DNA of 64,000 nt. Origin: Mycolicibacterium goodii. Lineage in GTDB: Bacteria > Actinomycetota > Actinomycetes > Mycobacteriales > Mycobacteriaceae. The position numbers and the translations under genes are program-made. The notes below the pieces were generated by a model. The model was not told the DNA's origin. It was given only the letters and a program-made list of their open reading frames with translations, and searched no databases. The DNA is taken from assembly GCF_001187505.1 (NCBI RefSeq), contig NZ_CP012150.1, positions 5,800,048-5,864,047 on the forward strand, in the 5' to 3' direction. Numbering within the stretch: the first letter of the stretch is position 1; every line of letters starts with the position of its first letter. Shown one piece after another: positions 43,145-53,693 of this stretch.

Positions 43145-43185
43145 GGTGACTGGGCGGCCCCGGTCGATCTCCGTAGGCTCGGGGC

Positions 43186-44649
43186 GTGAGTGTCACCTCG
43201 GACGCGGCCGTGACCCTGGACAACCGGTTCGCCCGTGAACTGCCCGAACTGGCGATCCCGTGGCAGGCCGAGCCCGCGCCTGAGCCACGCCTGCTCGTCC
43301 TCAACGAGGCGCTGGCCACCGAACTCGGCCTCGACGCGGACTGGTTGGGCAGCCCCGACGGTATGGGGTTGCTGCTGGGCACCGCCCTGCCGAAGGGCGC
43401 CACACCGGTCGCCCAGGCCTACGCCGGGCACCAGTTCGGTGGCTATGTGCCGCGCCTCGGTGACGGCCGCGCACTGCTGCTCGGCGAACTCGTCGACGTC
43501 GGCGGCCGCACCCGCGACCTGCACCTGAAGGGTTCGGGACGTACCCCGTTCGCGCGCGGCGGCGACGGTCTCGCAGTCGTGGGGCCGATGCTGCGCGAGT
43601 ACATCGTCAGCGAGGCCATGCACGCGTTGGGCATACCCACCACCCGCTCGCTCGCGGTCGTGGCGACCGGACGCGACGTGTGGCGCGAGACCAGACAGCC
43701 CGGTGCGGTGCTGGCCCGCATCGCAGGCAGCCACCTGCGCGTCGGCAGCTTCCAGTACGCCTACCAATACGGCACCGTCAACGGTGACCTCGACGTGTTG
43801 CGCAGGCTCGCCCACCATGCGATCTCACGTCACCATCCGGGCGCCGCCGAAGCAGAGAATCCCTCCCTGGCGCTGTTCGAGGCCGTGGTGTCGGCGCAGG
43901 CCTCGCTGCTGGCCCAGTGGATGCTGATCGGGTTCATCCACGGCGTGATGAACACCGACAACATGACCATCTCCGGGGAAACCATCGACTACGGGCCGTG
44001 CGCGTTCATGGACACCTTCGATCCCGCAACGGTTTTCAGCTCGATCGACCACGGCGGGCGCTACGCCTACGGAAACCAGCCCGCGGTCGCGCACTGGAAC
44101 CTCGCCCGCTTCGCCGAGACCCTGCTGCCGCTGATCGCCGACGACGCCGACACGGCCGTCGACCTCGTCACCGCGGCACTCGGGACGTTCCCGCAGCAGT
44201 TCGACACCGCGTGGTCGACGGGCATGCAGACCAAGCTGGGGCTGTCCACCGACGACCACGAACTCGACGCCGCGACCGCGACGGCACTGATCAACGATCT
44301 GCTGGTGCTGCTGCAGCAGACCCGCACCGACTACACCTCGGCGTTCCGCGACCTGGCCCGCGTCGCCCGCGGGGCGGACCCGGCGCTGCCGTTCACCGAC
44401 GAGTGGCTGGCGCGCTGGCGCGCGCTGAACCCCGACCCGGCGGTGATGGATCGGGTCAACCCGGTCTACATTCCGCGCAATCACCTCGTCGAGGAGGCGC
44501 TGAGTGCGGCGACCGACGGTGACCTCGCACCGCTCACCACGCTCATGACGGCGCTGCGCGCCCCGTTCGACGAGCGTGCCGGGTTCGAGCGCTACGCCGC
44601 GCAGGCGCCCGAGGAGTTCGGGCCGTACCGCACCTTCTGCGGCACCTGA
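43186..44649 (+). CDS. selO: SelO family protein AMPylase (YdiU/UPF0061)
   Basis: 487 residues with the inverted-kinase SelO fold that transfers AMP to Ser, Thr or Tyr of proteins. Signatures include [35 protein letters not shown], and the active-site [20 protein letters not shown] stretch (given here whole at 20 residues). The extreme C-terminus is FCGT, with Cys where eukaryotic SelO has selenocysteine. GTG 43186. It follows the DUF2237 gene on the same strand after 65 bases. It probably modifies proteins during oxidative stress. Confidence 0.95.
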   Translation: MSVTSDAAVTLDNRFARELPELAIPWQAEPAPEPRLLVLNEALATELGLDADWLGSPDGMGLLLGTALPKGATPVAQAYAGHQFGGYVPRLGDGRALLLGELVDVGGRTRDLHLKGSGRTPFARGGDGLAVVGPMLREYIVSEAMHALGIPTTRSLAVVATGRDVWRETRQPGAVLARIAGSHLRVGSFQYAYQYGTVNGDLDVLRRLAHHAISRHHPGAAEAENPSLALFEAVVSAQASLLAQWMLIGFIHGVMNTDNMTISGETIDYGPCAFMDTFDPATVFSSIDHGGRYAYGNQPAVAHWNLARFAETLLPLIADDADTAVDLVTAALGTFPQQFDTAWSTGMQTKLGLSTDDHELDAATATALINDLLVLLQQTRTDYTSAFRDLARVARGADPALPFTDEWLARWRALNPDPAVMDRVNPVYIPRNHLVEEALSAATDGDLAPLTTLMTALRAPFDERAGFERYAAQAPEEFGPYRTFCGT

Positions 44650-44685
44650 CCGGTGCCGGCACGACGCCCCGCTACATTCGGGTAG

Positions 44686-45390
44686 GTGACGATCACCATC
44701 ACCACCCCGAACGGCCCGATCGACGCCCTGCTGAGCGTGCCGACCGGGTCGGGACCGTGGCCCGGCGTGGTGATCATCCACGACGCGATCGGCTACGGCC
44801 CCGACAACGAGCTGATCTCCGAACGCGTCGCGTCGGCCGGTTACCTCGCGGTCACCCCCAACCTGTACTCGCGCGGCGGCCGCGCCCGGTGCATCACCCG
44901 GGTGTTCCGCGACCTGCTCACCCAGCGCGGCAGGGCCCTCGACGACATCCTCGCCGCACGTGATCACCTCAAGGCGCTGCCCGAATGCACCGGCACCATC
45001 GGCATCGTCGGCTTCTGCATCGGCGGCCAGTTCGCACTTATCATGGGCCCCAAGGGATTTGGCGCGTCAGCGCCGTTCTACGGCACGCCGCTGCCCCGCC
45101 ACCTCGACCGGACGCTCGACGCGTCCTGCCCGATCGTCGCGAGCTTCGGAGGTCGCGATCCCCTGGGAATCGGGGCGCCCACCCGGCTGCGCCGGGTCGT
45201 CGAGAACAACAAGATCCCCGCCGACATCAAGGTGTATCCGTCGGCCGGGCACGCGTTCGCCAACATCCTGCCCGGACAACCGCTGCTGCGGATCACCGGT
45301 TTCGGCTACGACGAGGCCGCCACCACCGACGCGTGGGCACGGGTGTTCGCGTTCTTCGACGGGCACCTCAAGACCGAGACTCAAGACTGA
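44686..45390 (+). CDS. Dienelactone hydrolase family protein
   Basis: 234 residues, alpha/beta hydrolase. The cysteine nucleophile is in GFCIGGQFA, the Asp in GGRDPLG and the His in SAGHAFAN, the Cys–Asp–His triad of dienelactone hydrolases. GTG 44686 lies 36 bases after the selO stop. It hydrolyses lactone or ester bonds. Physiological substrate unknown. Confidence 0.92.
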   Translation: MTITITTPNGPIDALLSVPTGSGPWPGVVIIHDAIGYGPDNELISERVASAGYLAVTPNLYSRGGRARCITRVFRDLLTQRGRALDDILAARDHLKALPECTGTIGIVGFCIGGQFALIMGPKGFGASAPFYGTPLPRHLDRTLDASCPIVASFGGRDPLGIGAPTRLRRVVENNKIPADIKVYPSAGHAFANILPGQPLLRITGFGYDEAATTDAWARVFAFFDGHLKTETQD

Positions 45391-45403
45391 CTGCCGGTCG
45401 GCG

Positions 45404-45709
45404 CTACTCGGGAAGCCGCAACTCCGGCTTCTCGACCTCTTCGATGTTGACGTCCTTGAACGTGATCACCCGCACCTGTTTGACGAAGCGGGCAGGCCGG
45501 TACATGTCCCACACCCAGGCGTCGGCCAGCCGCAACTCGAAATACACCTCGCCGTCTGCATTCCGTGGAATGAGCTCCACACTGTTCGCGAGGTAGAAGC
45601 GGCGTTCGGTCTCCACGACGTAGCTGAACTGACCGACGATGTCCTTGTATTCGCGGTACAGCGAGAGCTCCATCTCGGTTTCGTACTTCTCGAGATCTTC
45701 GGCGCTCAT
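45404..45709 (-). CDS. DUF2469 protein (Rv2901c-like)
   Basis: 101 residues, highly acidic start (MSAEDLEKYETEMELSLYRE). It is a conserved actinobacterial protein always seen beside rnhB; its function is unknown. The conserved block YFELRLADAWVWDMYRP is intact. It is the last gene of the lepB–rnhB stretch, 72 bases after rnhB. Confidence 0.93.
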   Translation of the reverse strand: MSAEDLEKYETEMELSLYREYKDIVGQFSYVVETERRFYLANSVELIPRNADGEVYFELRLADAWVWDMYRPARFVKQVRVITFKDVNIEEVEKPELRLPE

Positions 45710-45781
45710 CTGCTCTGCTGTCCTTCTCGTTGGGTCACGGCCTCATCACAGCCTCGATCAACATTGTCTGCTCTCGCGCGG

Positions 45782-46612
45782 TCATCCACTGCCCATCTTC
45801 GCGCACCCGGCGTCCTCGTGCGCCACGGGTGCCGTAACCCACTCAACCTCAACTGCCTCCGCGGGTCCCTCAACGGCCCGCCCCATCTCGTCGTTCTCCC
45901 CGGCCAGATCGGTGGGCCACCGCACACCGACCCGGCCCGCGGCCCAGCGCACCCCGGTCGCCTCCGCGGCGCGCCGCACGTTCACATAGGAGTAGCGGTG
46001 CTCGTCGCACGGCCCCAACTCGGTCAGCGCGGCCGTGTGCGCTGGGGTGATGTAGCCCTTGTGCTCGGCAAACCGGTAGCCGGGATGCTGCTTCTCCATC
46101 TCCACCATCAACCGGTCGCGGCTGACCTTGGCCAGCACGCTCGCGGCCGCGATACACGCCGCCGCGGCGTCGCCGCCGATCACCGGCAGCGACGGCACCG
46201 ACAGCCCGGGCACCCGGAAACCGTCGGACAGCACATAACCGGGCCGCACCGACAAGCCCGCGACCGCGCGGCGCATGCCCTCGATGTTGGCCACGTGCAC
46301 ACCACGCCGATCCACCTCATGGGACGGGATGAACACGACGTGATAGGCCAGCGCATAGCGGCGGATCAGCGGGAAAAGGCGTTCGCGTTCCTTCTCGCCC
46401 AGCTTCTTCGAATCGTCGAGAGCGGCCAGGCTCTCCAACCGGTTCGGGCCGAGCACACACGCGGCGACCACGAGCGGGCCCGCACAGGCACCCCGGCCCA
46501 CCTCGTCGACCCCGGCCACCGGCCCGAGTCCGTTGCGGTACAACGCCGATTCCAGGGTGCGCAGACCCGACGACTTGCGAATCACCGTTCGAGGCGGCCA
46601 CGAGCCGGGCAC
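45782..46612 (-). CDS. rnhB: Ribonuclease HII
   Basis: 276 residues. RNase HII removes ribonucleotides from DNA and degrades RNA in RNA/DNA hybrids. The acidic catalytic residues are visible in [13 protein letters not shown] (Asp36, Glu37), DDSKKL and YVLSDGF, and [15 protein letters not shown] and KGYITPAH are conserved. The C-terminal 45 residues form a variable tail. GTG 46612 lies 11 bases after the lepB stop, so the genes are co-transcribed. Confidence 0.96.
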   Translation of the reverse strand: MPGSWPPRTVIRKSSGLRTLESALYRNGLGPVAGVDEVGRGACAGPLVVAACVLGPNRLESLAALDDSKKLGEKERERLFPLIRRYALAYHVVFIPSHEVDRRGVHVANIEGMRRAVAGLSVRPGYVLSDGFRVPGLSVPSLPVIGGDAAAACIAAASVLAKVSRDRLMVEMEKQHPGYRFAEHKGYITPAHTAALTELGPCDEHRYSYVNVRRAAEATGVRWAAGRVGVRWPTDLAGENDEMGRAVEGPAEAVEVEWVTAPVAHEDAGCAKMGSG

Positions 46613-46622
46613 GAGACAGCTC

Positions 46623-47486
46623 CTAGGAAGATGTCTGCGGATTCATGTTGCTGATCCCGCCCCACCGGGACGGCGGCCAGGCGATGAATCGCGCCTTACC
46701 GATCACATTCTCCACCGGCACGGTGCCCGCCATGGGATCACCCGTGCACAACAGCCCCTTCTGGGCGTCGGCGGGCAGATTCGTGCAGTGCACGCGCGAA
46801 TCCGCCGAATGGGTGCGGTTGTCACCCATCACCCAGATACGGCCCTGCGGCACGGTGACCGGCCCGAACTCGTTTCCCAGGCACGGGTAGATCGCCGGGT
46901 CGGCCATCATCGTCGTCGGATCCAGATACGGCTCGTGGAGTTTCTTGCCGTTGACCGTCAGACCGGTGTCGGCGCGGCAGGCCACCGTCTGGCCGCCGAC
47001 CGCGATCACCCGTTTGACCAGGTCGTTCTCGTCGGGCGGGACGAAACCGACGAAGGACAACGCGTTCTGCACGGTCCGGATCACCGGGTTGTCCGAACGG
47101 ATCGACTTGTAGCCGATGTTCCACGACGGCGGTCCCTTGAACACCACGACATCTCCTGGCTGCGGCTCGGAGAAGCGGTAGGTGAGCTTGTCCACCATGA
47201 TCCGGTCGCCCACGCAGCCCGGACAGCCGTGCAACGTCGGCTCCATCGACTCCGACGGGATGAGGTACGGACGCGCGATGAACGTCAGCATCACGTAGTA
47301 CAGGACCACCGCGATGGTCACCAGGATGGCACCCTCGCGCAAGGCTCCGTGTTTACGTTTGGGCTTGGGCTTGTCGTCCGATTCGGTGTCCGGCCGGGAC
47401 TGCTCAGCATCCTTGGCGGAATCGGTGTCGAGCGTGTCCTCCGACGATGCGTCGGTGGAGTCGGTGGATCCGGTCACGGCATCCAC
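46623..47486 (-). CDS. lepB: Signal peptidase I
   Basis: 287 residues. An acidic, disordered cytoplasmic N-terminus of about 45 residues is followed by one membrane helix ([20 protein letters not shown]) and the S26 catalytic domain outside the membrane. The catalytic Ser80 is in PSESMEPTL and Lys158 in [11 protein letters not shown]; the box [14 protein letters not shown] is conserved. It cleaves signal peptides such as those of the cutinase and D,D-carboxypeptidases in this window. GTG 47486. Confidence 0.96.
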   Translation of the reverse strand: MDAVTGSTDSTDASSEDTLDTDSAKDAEQSRPDTESDDKPKPKRKHGALREGAILVTIAVVLYYVMLTFIARPYLIPSESMEPTLHGCPGCVGDRIMVDKLTYRFSEPQPGDVVVFKGPPSWNIGYKSIRSDNPVIRTVQNALSFVGFVPPDENDLVKRVIAVGGQTVACRADTGLTVNGKKLHEPYLDPTTMMADPAIYPCLGNEFGPVTVPQGRIWVMGDNRTHSADSRVHCTNLPADAQKGLLCTGDPMAGTVPVENVIGKARFIAWPPSRWGGISNMNPQTSS

Positions 47487-47544
47487 AGTAGCGAGCGAAG
47501 GATTGAGCCCCGCGTCAGCCGCACCACCATATGTGGCTCAGCGC

Positions 47545-47886
47545 TCAGCGCTTTTCCTTGATCTTCGCCTTCTTGCCACGGAGCTCGCGCAGGTAGTACA
47601 GCTTGGCGCGGCGGACGTCGCCACGGGTGAGGACGTCGATGTGGTCGATGTTGGGCGAGTGCACCGGGAAGGTTCGCTCGACACCGACGCCGTAGCTCTC
47701 CTTGCGCACCGTGAAGGTCTCGCTGATGCCGCCACCCTGACGACGGATCACGACGCCCTTGAAGACCTGGATGCGCTCCTTGGAGCCCTCGATGACCTTC
47801 ACGTGCACGTTGACGGTGTCGCCGGGGCTGAAGGTCGGGATATCGTCGCGCAGCGACGCCTGATCGACGAAGTCCAGCGTGTTCAT
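47545..47886 (-). CDS. rplS: 50S ribosomal protein L19
   Basis: 113 residues with the L19 signature ([56 protein letters not shown]). ATG 47886 with AAGGAAG gives the normal start MNTLDFVD; the longer frame from 47895 is not needed. It lies 58 bases upstream of lepB. L19 sits at the interface of the 30S and 50S subunits. Confidence 0.97.
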
Positions 47887-48222
47887 CGGTGACACTTCCT
47901 TGTTGTTCGCGGGTACGCGCGTGGCGCAGCCGAAGCTATCTTTCGGGTGTATCGGGGTGTATCTCGCAGCGGGCGGGCATCATCCAGCCCGGTCCTGCAC
48001 AGACAACTGCTCAATTGTGCCAGACGAGCCCCCATCCAGTGAAATCGGTGCGCTTTCCTGCACCGGAGCCCGCCGGGGACACCCTATCCGTCGAGTCGGG
48101 CCGACCAAGCGGCACCACTGGGTAACGGTTAGGCTTCCGATCTCGAAGAGTATTCGGAGAATTTCGTCCGAATCGCCGCTGCAGCCGCGCCGTTCGGGGT
48201 GCACTGAGGTCGGAGGAGGGGC
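47887..48222. other. 336-base intergenic region between divergent rplS and lppW
   Basis: It must hold the divergent promoters of both genes. The only structure seen is a tandem repeat GGGTGTATC/GGGGTGTATC at 47945–47963, which reads GATACACCC twice on the rplS strand, and a small inverted repeat TCGGA…TCCGA near 48160–48173. No open frame with coding character was found. Confidence 0.5.
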
Positions 48223-49164
48223 ATGCGACGGCGGCCGTCGAGGCTGATCAGCGCGACCGCAATCAGTGCGATCGCGATCCTCGGCGCGTCCGGCTGCGAG
48301 GCGCGCGTGTACGGCGAGGCGTCCCCTCCCGACGCTCCGCAACTGACCGTGGTGGTGCCGCAGGGCAGCATGGCCCCGTTGCCGGAGGCCCCGCCCGACG
48401 AGCCCGCCGCGTCGTTCATCGGCCTGCAGGACCGTGCCACGCTGGCCACCAACCAGGCCGCCGATGCCGGCGCCGACATCACCATGCTGGTGCTCGACCG
48501 CAACACCGGCCAACTCGTCTCCAACGGCAACGACCAGACCATCGCCATCGCGTCGGTCGTCAAGCTCTTCATCGCCGACGACCTGCTGCTGCAGGAGGCC
48601 AAGGGCCAGACCGTCATCACCCCCGACGATCGCCGGATGCTCGACGTGATGCTGCGGTCCTCCGACGACGACGCGGCCGAGATCTTCTGGAACCGCAGCG
48701 GCGGCGACCCCATCGTCACGCGCGTGGCCGCCCGCTACGGGCTGACCTCGACTCGGCCACCCAACGACGGCCGGTGGTGGAACACCAAGAGCACGGCGGC
48801 CGATCTGGTGCGCTACTACGACATGCTCATGAGCGGCCGCGGCGGTCTGCCGCCCGAGCAGGCCAACATCATCCTGTCCAATCTGGAGCAGTCGACCCCG
48901 GAGGCGATCGACAGCACGCAACCCGGCGGCATCTACCCGCAGCGGTTCGGCATCCCCGACGGTCTGTACGCCGAGCCCGTCGCGGTCAAACAAGGGTGGA
49001 TGTGCTGCATCGGTGGGGACTGGATGCACCTGTCTACCGGCGTGATCGGCCCCGACCGCCGCTTCATCATGGTGATCGGCGCACTGCAACCGACGAATTC
49101 GACGACCGCGCGCAAGACGATCACCGAGGCCGTCAAGACCATGTTCCCCGGCGGCCGGATCTGA
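48223..49164 (+). CDS. lppW: LppW-like lipoprotein with serine-hydrolase (beta-lactamase-fold) domain
   Basis: 313 residues. The signal sequence ends in the lipobox LGASGC (Cys25), followed by a Pro-rich linker and a class A beta-lactamase-like domain. An SxxK motif is present in ASVVKLF (Ser111, Lys114). A clear KTG triad was not seen (KQGWMCCIGG occupies the region), so penicillin or peptidoglycan hydrolysis is uncertain. Its place opposite rplS and next to trmD matches lppW (Rv2905) of M. tuberculosis, on which the symbol rests. Confidence 0.87.
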   Translation: MRRRPSRLISATAISAIAILGASGCEARVYGEASPPDAPQLTVVVPQGSMAPLPEAPPDEPAASFIGLQDRATLATNQAADAGADITMLVLDRNTGQLVSNGNDQTIAIASVVKLFIADDLLLQEAKGQTVITPDDRRMLDVMLRSSDDDAAEIFWNRSGGDPIVTRVAARYGLTSTRPPNDGRWWNTKSTAADLVRYYDMLMSGRGGLPPEQANIILSNLEQSTPEAIDSTQPGGIYPQRFGIPDGLYAEPVAVKQGWMCCIGGDWMHLSTGVIGPDRRFIMVIGALQPTNSTTARKTITEAVKTMFPGGRI

Positions 49165-49192
49165 CGCTGCGCCGCATTCGGCCCGGCAGCGA

Positions 49193-49870
49193 TCAGTCGA
49201 GGAGATCGGGGCGGCGCTCGCGCGTGCGCTGCAGTGCCTGCTCATGGCGCCACGCCGCGATCCTCGCGTGGTCGCCGGACAGCAGGACCGGCGGCACGTC
49301 CAGCCCACGCCAGCTCGGCGGGCGGGTGTAGCTCGGCCCTTCCAGCAGACCGTCGGAGTGTGAATCCTGCTGGTGCGACGCGGGATTGCCGAGCACATCG
49401 GGCAGCAGGCGCACCACGGCCTCGATCATCACCAGGGCTGCCGACTCTCCCCCGGTCAGCACATAGTCTCCGATCGAGACCTCTTCGACCCGCATCCGGC
49501 GGGCCGCGTCGTCGACGACGCGCTGATCGATGCCCTCGTACCGCCCGCACGCGAACACCAGATGCCGCTCGGTGCTCCAGCGGTGCGCGGTGGGTTGGTC
49601 GAACAGCCGGCCCGCGGGCGTCGGCACCACGAGAAGCGTTTCCTCAGAACAGATCTCGTCGAGCGCCTCGCCCCACACGGGCGCCTTCATCACCATGCCG
49701 GGGCCACCGCCGTAGGGTGAGTCGTCGACCGAGCGGTGCACGTCGTGGGTCCAGTTCCGCAGATCGTGCACCTCGACCGAGACGATGCCGGCGTCGATGG
49801 CCTTGCCCGGCAACGACTGCCGGATGGGGTCGAGGTAGGCGGGAAAGATCGAGATGACGTCGATGCGCAC
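49193..49870 (-). CDS. trmD: tRNA (guanine37-N1)-methyltransferase
   Basis: 225 residues of the SPOUT-fold TrmD family that methylates G37 next to the anticodon with S-adenosylmethionine. Motifs are [44 protein letters not shown] and [20 protein letters not shown] (the knot). GTG 49870 is 14 bases after rimM. It is the last gene of the rpsP–KH–rimM–trmD operon. Confidence 0.97.
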   Translation of the reverse strand: MRIDVISIFPAYLDPIRQSLPGKAIDAGIVSVEVHDLRNWTHDVHRSVDDSPYGGGPGMVMKAPVWGEALDEICSEETLLVVPTPAGRLFDQPTAHRWSTERHLVFACGRYEGIDQRVVDDAARRMRVEEVSIGDYVLTGGESAALVMIEAVVRLLPDVLGNPASHQQDSHSDGLLEGPSYTRPPSWRGLDVPPVLLSGDHARIAAWRHEQALQRTRERRPDLLD

Positions 49871-49884
49871 GTCGCCGCCCCCTC

Positions 49885-50406
49885 TCAGGCCAGATCCAGC
49901 AGACCCTCGGGCGGGTCGATGACGATGGTCGCGCTCTCCCGCGACACCGAAGTCACGATGGCGCCGACGAACGGCACCAGAATCTCGCGGCCACCCTCGT
50001 CGGCCTTGACCGCGAGGAGCTCCCCGGCGGCGGTGTGCAGCACCTCGGACACCTTGCCGACCGGGGCGTCAGCGACCGTCACGACGCGCATGCCCTCGAG
50101 TTCATGGTCGTAGAACTCGTCGGGATCGTCGATCTCGGGAAGCTTGGCGGTGTCCACCAGGAACACCGTGCCGCGCAGTTCGTCGGCGCCGTTGCGGTCG
50201 ACGACCCCCGCCAGACGCACGAGGAGCCGCCCGCCGTGTGCGCGGACCGACTCGATCGTGTATTCGCGTTCGGCGCCGGATCGGGATCTGCCGCGCAGCG
50301 CCGAACTCGGCGCGAAACGCGCATCCGGATCGTCGGTGCGGACCTCGACGACGACCTCGCCGGAAATGCCGTGCGCCTTGACGACTCGACCGACAACCAG
50401 GTCCAT
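49885..50406 (-). CDS. rimM: 16S rRNA processing protein RimM
   Basis: 173 residues. The N-terminal RimM beta-barrel starts [19 protein letters not shown], and a C-terminal PRC-barrel contains [20 protein letters not shown]. It binds S19 and helps mature the 30S head. ATG 50406. It is co-transcribed between the KH-domain gene and trmD. Confidence 0.97.
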   Translation of the reverse strand: MDLVVGRVVKAHGISGEVVVEVRTDDPDARFAPSSALRGRSRSGAEREYTIESVRAHGGRLLVRLAGVVDRNGADELRGTVFLVDTAKLPEIDDPDEFYDHELEGMRVVTVADAPVGKVSEVLHTAAGELLAVKADEGGREILVPFVGAIVTSVSRESATIVIDPPEGLLDLA

Positions 50407-50438
50407 GACGTTTTCCGAGCCGCCTCGCCGGGAAGCGG

Positions 50439-50681
50439 TTACTGGTCGGTGTCGACGACGTCGACGCGGATGCCGCGGCCGCCGATCCCGGCGACCAGGG
50501 TGCGCAGCGCCGTGGCCGTGCGGCCGCCACGGCCGATCACCTTGCCGAGGTCGTCGGGGTGCACATGCACCTCGACGGTCCTCCCCCGGCGGTTGGTGAC
50601 CATGTCGACCCGCACATCGTCAGGGTTGTCGACGATTCCGCGGACCAGGTGCTCGACGGCGTCGACGACGACGGAACTCAC
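50439..50681 (-). CDS. khpA: KH-domain RNA-binding protein (KhpA/Rv2908c-like)
   Basis: 80 residues, a single KH domain with the GXXG loop in [16 protein letters not shown]. It is the small KhpA-type RNA-binding protein found between rpsP and rimM in Gram-positive bacteria, implicated in RNA chaperoning and cell-size control. GTG 50681 lies 8 bases after rpsP. Confidence 0.94.
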   Translation of the reverse strand: MSSVVVDAVEHLVRGIVDNPDDVRVDMVTNRRGRTVEVHVHPDDLGKVIGRGGRTATALRTLVAGIGGRGIRVDVVDTDQ

Positions 50682-50689
50682 TGCGGTGC

Positions 50690-51154
50690 TCAGCTCTCGC
50701 TTGCGGCGTCGGCGGCGGGCTCGGCGGCCTCGGCCGGAGCCTCAGCGGCCTCGTCCTTCTTGGCGGGCGCCTTCTTCTTCTTGGGCGTGGTGGCGGCGGC
50801 CGTGGTGCCGCTCTCGGCCTCGGCCAGCGCCGCGTTGAACAGATCCAGCTTCGACGGCTTGGGCTCCTTGAGCTTGAGCGTGCCCTCGGCACCCGGCAGG
50901 CCCTTGAACTTCTGCCAGTCACCGGTGATCTTCAGCAGGGCGAGGACCGGTTCGGTGGGCTGTGCACCGACACCGAGCCAGTACTGCGCACGCTCGCTGT
51001 TGACCTCGATCAGGCTCGGCTCTTCCTTCGGGTGGTACCGGCCGATGACCTCGATGGCGCGGCCGTCGCGGCGCGTGCGCGCATCGGCGACGATGATGCG
51101 GTACTGGGGATTGCGGATCTTGCCAAGCCGGGTGAGCTTGATCTTGACAGCCAT
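50690..51154 (-). CDS. rpsP: 30S ribosomal protein S16 with long C-terminal tail
   Basis: 154 residues. The first 85 or so are classical S16 ([31 protein letters not shown]). The remainder is a Lys/Ala/Glu-rich extension ([21 protein letters not shown]) typical of actinobacterial S16 and about twice the usual length. It is the first gene of the rpsP–trmD operon. ATG 51154. Confidence 0.97.
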   Translation of the reverse strand: MAVKIKLTRLGKIRNPQYRIIVADARTRRDGRAIEVIGRYHPKEEPSLIEVNSERAQYWLGVGAQPTEPVLALLKITGDWQKFKGLPGAEGTLKLKEPKPSKLDLFNAALAEAESGTTAAATTPKKKKAPAKKDEAAEAPAEAAEPAADAASES

Positions 51155-51365
51155 GTGTAAGTCTTCTCCTTGGTGTCACGCTGCAATTCAGCGATGCGGG
51201 CGGAATTGCCCGATCCGGTTTTGCCTCGCGTGTGTGACCGACGCGCAGCCGTGGTCGCACGCCGGACAGCCGACCATTGTGCCAGAGCGGACAGCACACT
51301 CCCAAATCCCGCAGGCGCGCAGGTCACGCGGGTCAGGGGCCGTTCGGGCTGCCGTGGCAGCCGGG

Positions 51366-51800
51366 TCAGAGCACCTTGTCGAAGCACTTGGTCTCGACCC
51401 GGCGCGTCATACGCCAACCGTCGGGTGTGCGCACGAACTGGTCGTCGTACCACAGGCCGCAGAACAGCACCTGCGGCGCGAGACCGTCGAGCACCATCGG
51501 GTTGAAGCAGACCGTACGCGAGGTCGCGGTGTCCGGCCCGTCGGGGTCGTAGGTGATGCGCACATCGAAGTTGCCGAGCATGTGCGCATACGCCGGGAAA
51601 CCCGGCAGCACCTCGGCCAGCCACGCCTTGACCTCGGGGTAGAACCCGTCGATGCCACCCATGGCCCGGTAATCGATGTAGGCATCCGGGGTGAACACCG
51701 CATCGAGGTCATCGAACTGCCTGCGGTCGATAGCAGTCGAATAGGCCACCAGGAGTTGCTGGATCTCCAGGCGATCCGAAATCTCAGCCAGGCTCAACAT
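51366..51800 (-). CDS. SnoaL-like/NTF2-fold protein (Rv2910c-like)
   Basis: 144 residues with the SnoaL-like polyketide-cyclase fold: LEIQQLLVAYSTAIDRRQFDDLDAVFTP is the conserved opening (part shown), then DAYIDYRAMGG. Function unknown; members are enzymes or binding proteins for hydrophobic ligands. ATG 51800 is preferred to TTG 51815 and has no clear ribosome site. It matches Rv2910c in position. The 211 bases between it and rpsP hold the rpsP promoter region and a small inverted repeat near 51345–51362. Confidence 0.85.
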   Translation of the reverse strand: MLSLAEISDRLEIQQLLVAYSTAIDRRQFDDLDAVFTPDAYIDYRAMGGIDGFYPEVKAWLAEVLPGFPAYAHMLGNFDVRITYDPDGPDTATSRTVCFNPMVLDGLAPQVLFCGLWYDDQFVRTPDGWRMTRRVETKCFDKVL

Positions 51801-51832
51801 GGCTCGATTCAACACGATTAGGCTCGCCTGCC

Positions 51833-52729
51833 ATGTGGAGGTACGCCTACGGCCTCGTCGTGCTCGCCGTCCTCGGTCTCGTCGCCGGTCTGGTCGTCGG
51901 ATCCGTCGGTGCGCCGTCCGCGCGCGCCGATCTGGATGTCCAGCAGGTCGGATCGGTGGCGGTGCCCGAGGGGCCCGCCGAGGCCTGGGTGGTGGCCGAC
52001 ATGGACACCGGCCAGATCCTCGCGGGACGCCAGGAGAACGTGCGGCACGCCCCCGCGAGCACCATCAAGACCCTGCTGGCACTCGTGGTCCTCGACGAGG
52101 TCCCCCTCGACGCCACGGTCGTCGCCGACGAGGCCGATACGGCCGTCGAGTGCAACTGTGCGGGCATCGCACCGGGCCGCACCTACACCGCGCGCCAACT
52201 GCTCGAGGCCGCGCTGCTGGCGTCGGGCAACGACGCGGCGAACACCCTGGCCCACCTGCTCGGTGGCAGCGACGCCGCGGTCGCGAAGATGAACGCCAAA
52301 GCCGCCCAACTGGGTGCGCGCGACACCAACGTCGTCACGCCATCGGGTCTGGACGCACCCGGCATGCCGTTCTGGTCGACGCCCCACGATCTGGCGGTGA
52401 TCTTCCGCGCCGCCATGGCCAACCCGGTGTTCGCCCAGATCACGGCGATGCCGTCGACGGTGTTCCCGGCGAAGACCGGCGACCGGGTGCTGGTCAACCA
52501 GAACGAGTTGCTGCACCGCTACCCCGGAACGCTGGGCGGCAAGACCGGTTTCACCGACATCGCCCGCAAGACCTTCGTGGCGGCCGCACAGCGCGACGGG
52601 CGCCGCCTGGTGATCGCGATGATGTACGGGCTAGTCAGAGAGGGCGGCCCGACGTACTGGGATCAGGCCGCGGCCCTGCTGGATTGGGGTTTCGCACAGG
52701 ACCGTTCGGCCGGCATCGGCGTGCTCTGA
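51833..52729 (+). CDS. dacB2: D-alanyl-D-alanine carboxypeptidase DacB2-like, copy 1
   Basis: 298 residues. A signal peptide ends near PSARA, and the penicillin-binding domain has SxxK (Ser76-Thr-Ile-Lys79), SGN (Ser131) and KTG (Lys237). It trims the terminal D-Ala of peptidoglycan stem peptides at the outer membrane face. An ECNCAG Cys-x-Cys pair between the first two motifs may form a disulfide. Position matches dacB2 (Rv2911). A close paralogue follows after 77 bases. Confidence 0.93.
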   Translation: MWRYAYGLVVLAVLGLVAGLVVGSVGAPSARADLDVQQVGSVAVPEGPAEAWVVADMDTGQILAGRQENVRHAPASTIKTLLALVVLDEVPLDATVVADEADTAVECNCAGIAPGRTYTARQLLEAALLASGNDAANTLAHLLGGSDAAVAKMNAKAAQLGARDTNVVTPSGLDAPGMPFWSTPHDLAVIFRAAMANPVFAQITAMPSTVFPAKTGDRVLVNQNELLHRYPGTLGGKTGFTDIARKTFVAAAQRDGRRLVIAMMYGLVREGGPTYWDQAAALLDWGFAQDRSAGIGVL

Positions 52730-52806
52730 GGCGCCCGGGCAGTTGTGGCCGTACAGCAACCTGACCGCGCACAACTCGAGTCCTGCCGTCCGTAACGTCG
52801 GCGCGC

Positions 52807-53652
52807 GTGCGAAGACTGTTCGCGGCGGCCGCGCTCGCCCTCGGCACGGCACTGGCCGCCGGGACCTTCGGTGCGTCAACCCCTTCCGCGCACGCGCAAC
52901 CGGGCGTCGAACCGGCGGGTGCCGCCGCGATCGCCGACGGGCCGGCCAAGGCCTGGCTGGTCGCCGACATGGACACCGGCCGGGTGCTGGCGTCGAAGGA
53001 CCCCTACGGGACCTATGCGCCCGCGAGTACCATCAAGCCGCTGCTGGCGATGGTGGTGCTCGACCATCTGCGTCCCGACAACTTCGCACGGGCCAACGCA
53101 TCGCACACCAGGGTCGAATGCTCCTGTGTGGGGCTCGAACCCGGCCGGCCCTACACCACCCGCCAGCTGCTCGACGCGCTGTTGATGGTGTCGGGCAACG
53201 ATGCGGCGAACATGCTCGCCGACATGTTGGGCGGGCCGCGTGTGGCGGTCGCGGCGATGAACCGCAAGGCCGCCGCCGTGGGGGCACGCAGCACCAGGGC
53301 CGCATCGCCGTCGGGCCTCGACGGTCCTGGCTGGGAGTCGGTGACCACACCGCACGATCTCGCGGTGATCTTCCGCGCGGCGCTGAACTACCCGGTGATC
53401 GCGCAGATCATGCGGCAGACGACGGCGCAGTTCCCCGGCAAGACGCTGACCAACCAGAACGAACTGCTGACCCGCTATCCCGGAGACATCGGCGGCAAGA
53501 CCGGTTACACGAACCTTGCCCGCAAGACCTATGTCGGGGCCGCGCAGCGCGGCAACCGGCGACTGGTCGTCGTCCAGATGTACGGCACCGGCGATCTCTA
53601 CGGTCAGGCGATCCGCCTTTTCGACTACGGTTTCGGCGGTTCGGGGGCGTAA
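52807..53652 (+). CDS. D-alanyl-D-alanine carboxypeptidase, tandem paralogue
   Basis: 281 residues, clearly a duplicate of the upstream gene: the order of motifs, spacing and many blocks are shared (AWLVADMDTG, YAPASTIK with Ser74/Lys77, VSGNDAAN, IGGKTGYTNLARKTYVGAAQR). A signal peptide ends near PSAHA. The Cys-x-Cys pair is kept (ECSCVG). GTG 52807. The copies differ enough to suggest an old duplication and perhaps different substrates or expression. Confidence 0.93.
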   Translation: MRRLFAAAALALGTALAAGTFGASTPSAHAQPGVEPAGAAAIADGPAKAWLVADMDTGRVLASKDPYGTYAPASTIKPLLAMVVLDHLRPDNFARANASHTRVECSCVGLEPGRPYTTRQLLDALLMVSGNDAANMLADMLGGPRVAVAAMNRKAAAVGARSTRAASPSGLDGPGWESVTTPHDLAVIFRAALNYPVIAQIMRQTTAQFPGKTLTNQNELLTRYPGDIGGKTGYTNLARKTYVGAAQRGNRRLVVVQMYGTGDLYGQAIRLFDYGFGGSGA

Positions 53653-53693
53653 CCGGCGGAAAAGGGAGCGCCCCACGATCCCCACCCACGAAG

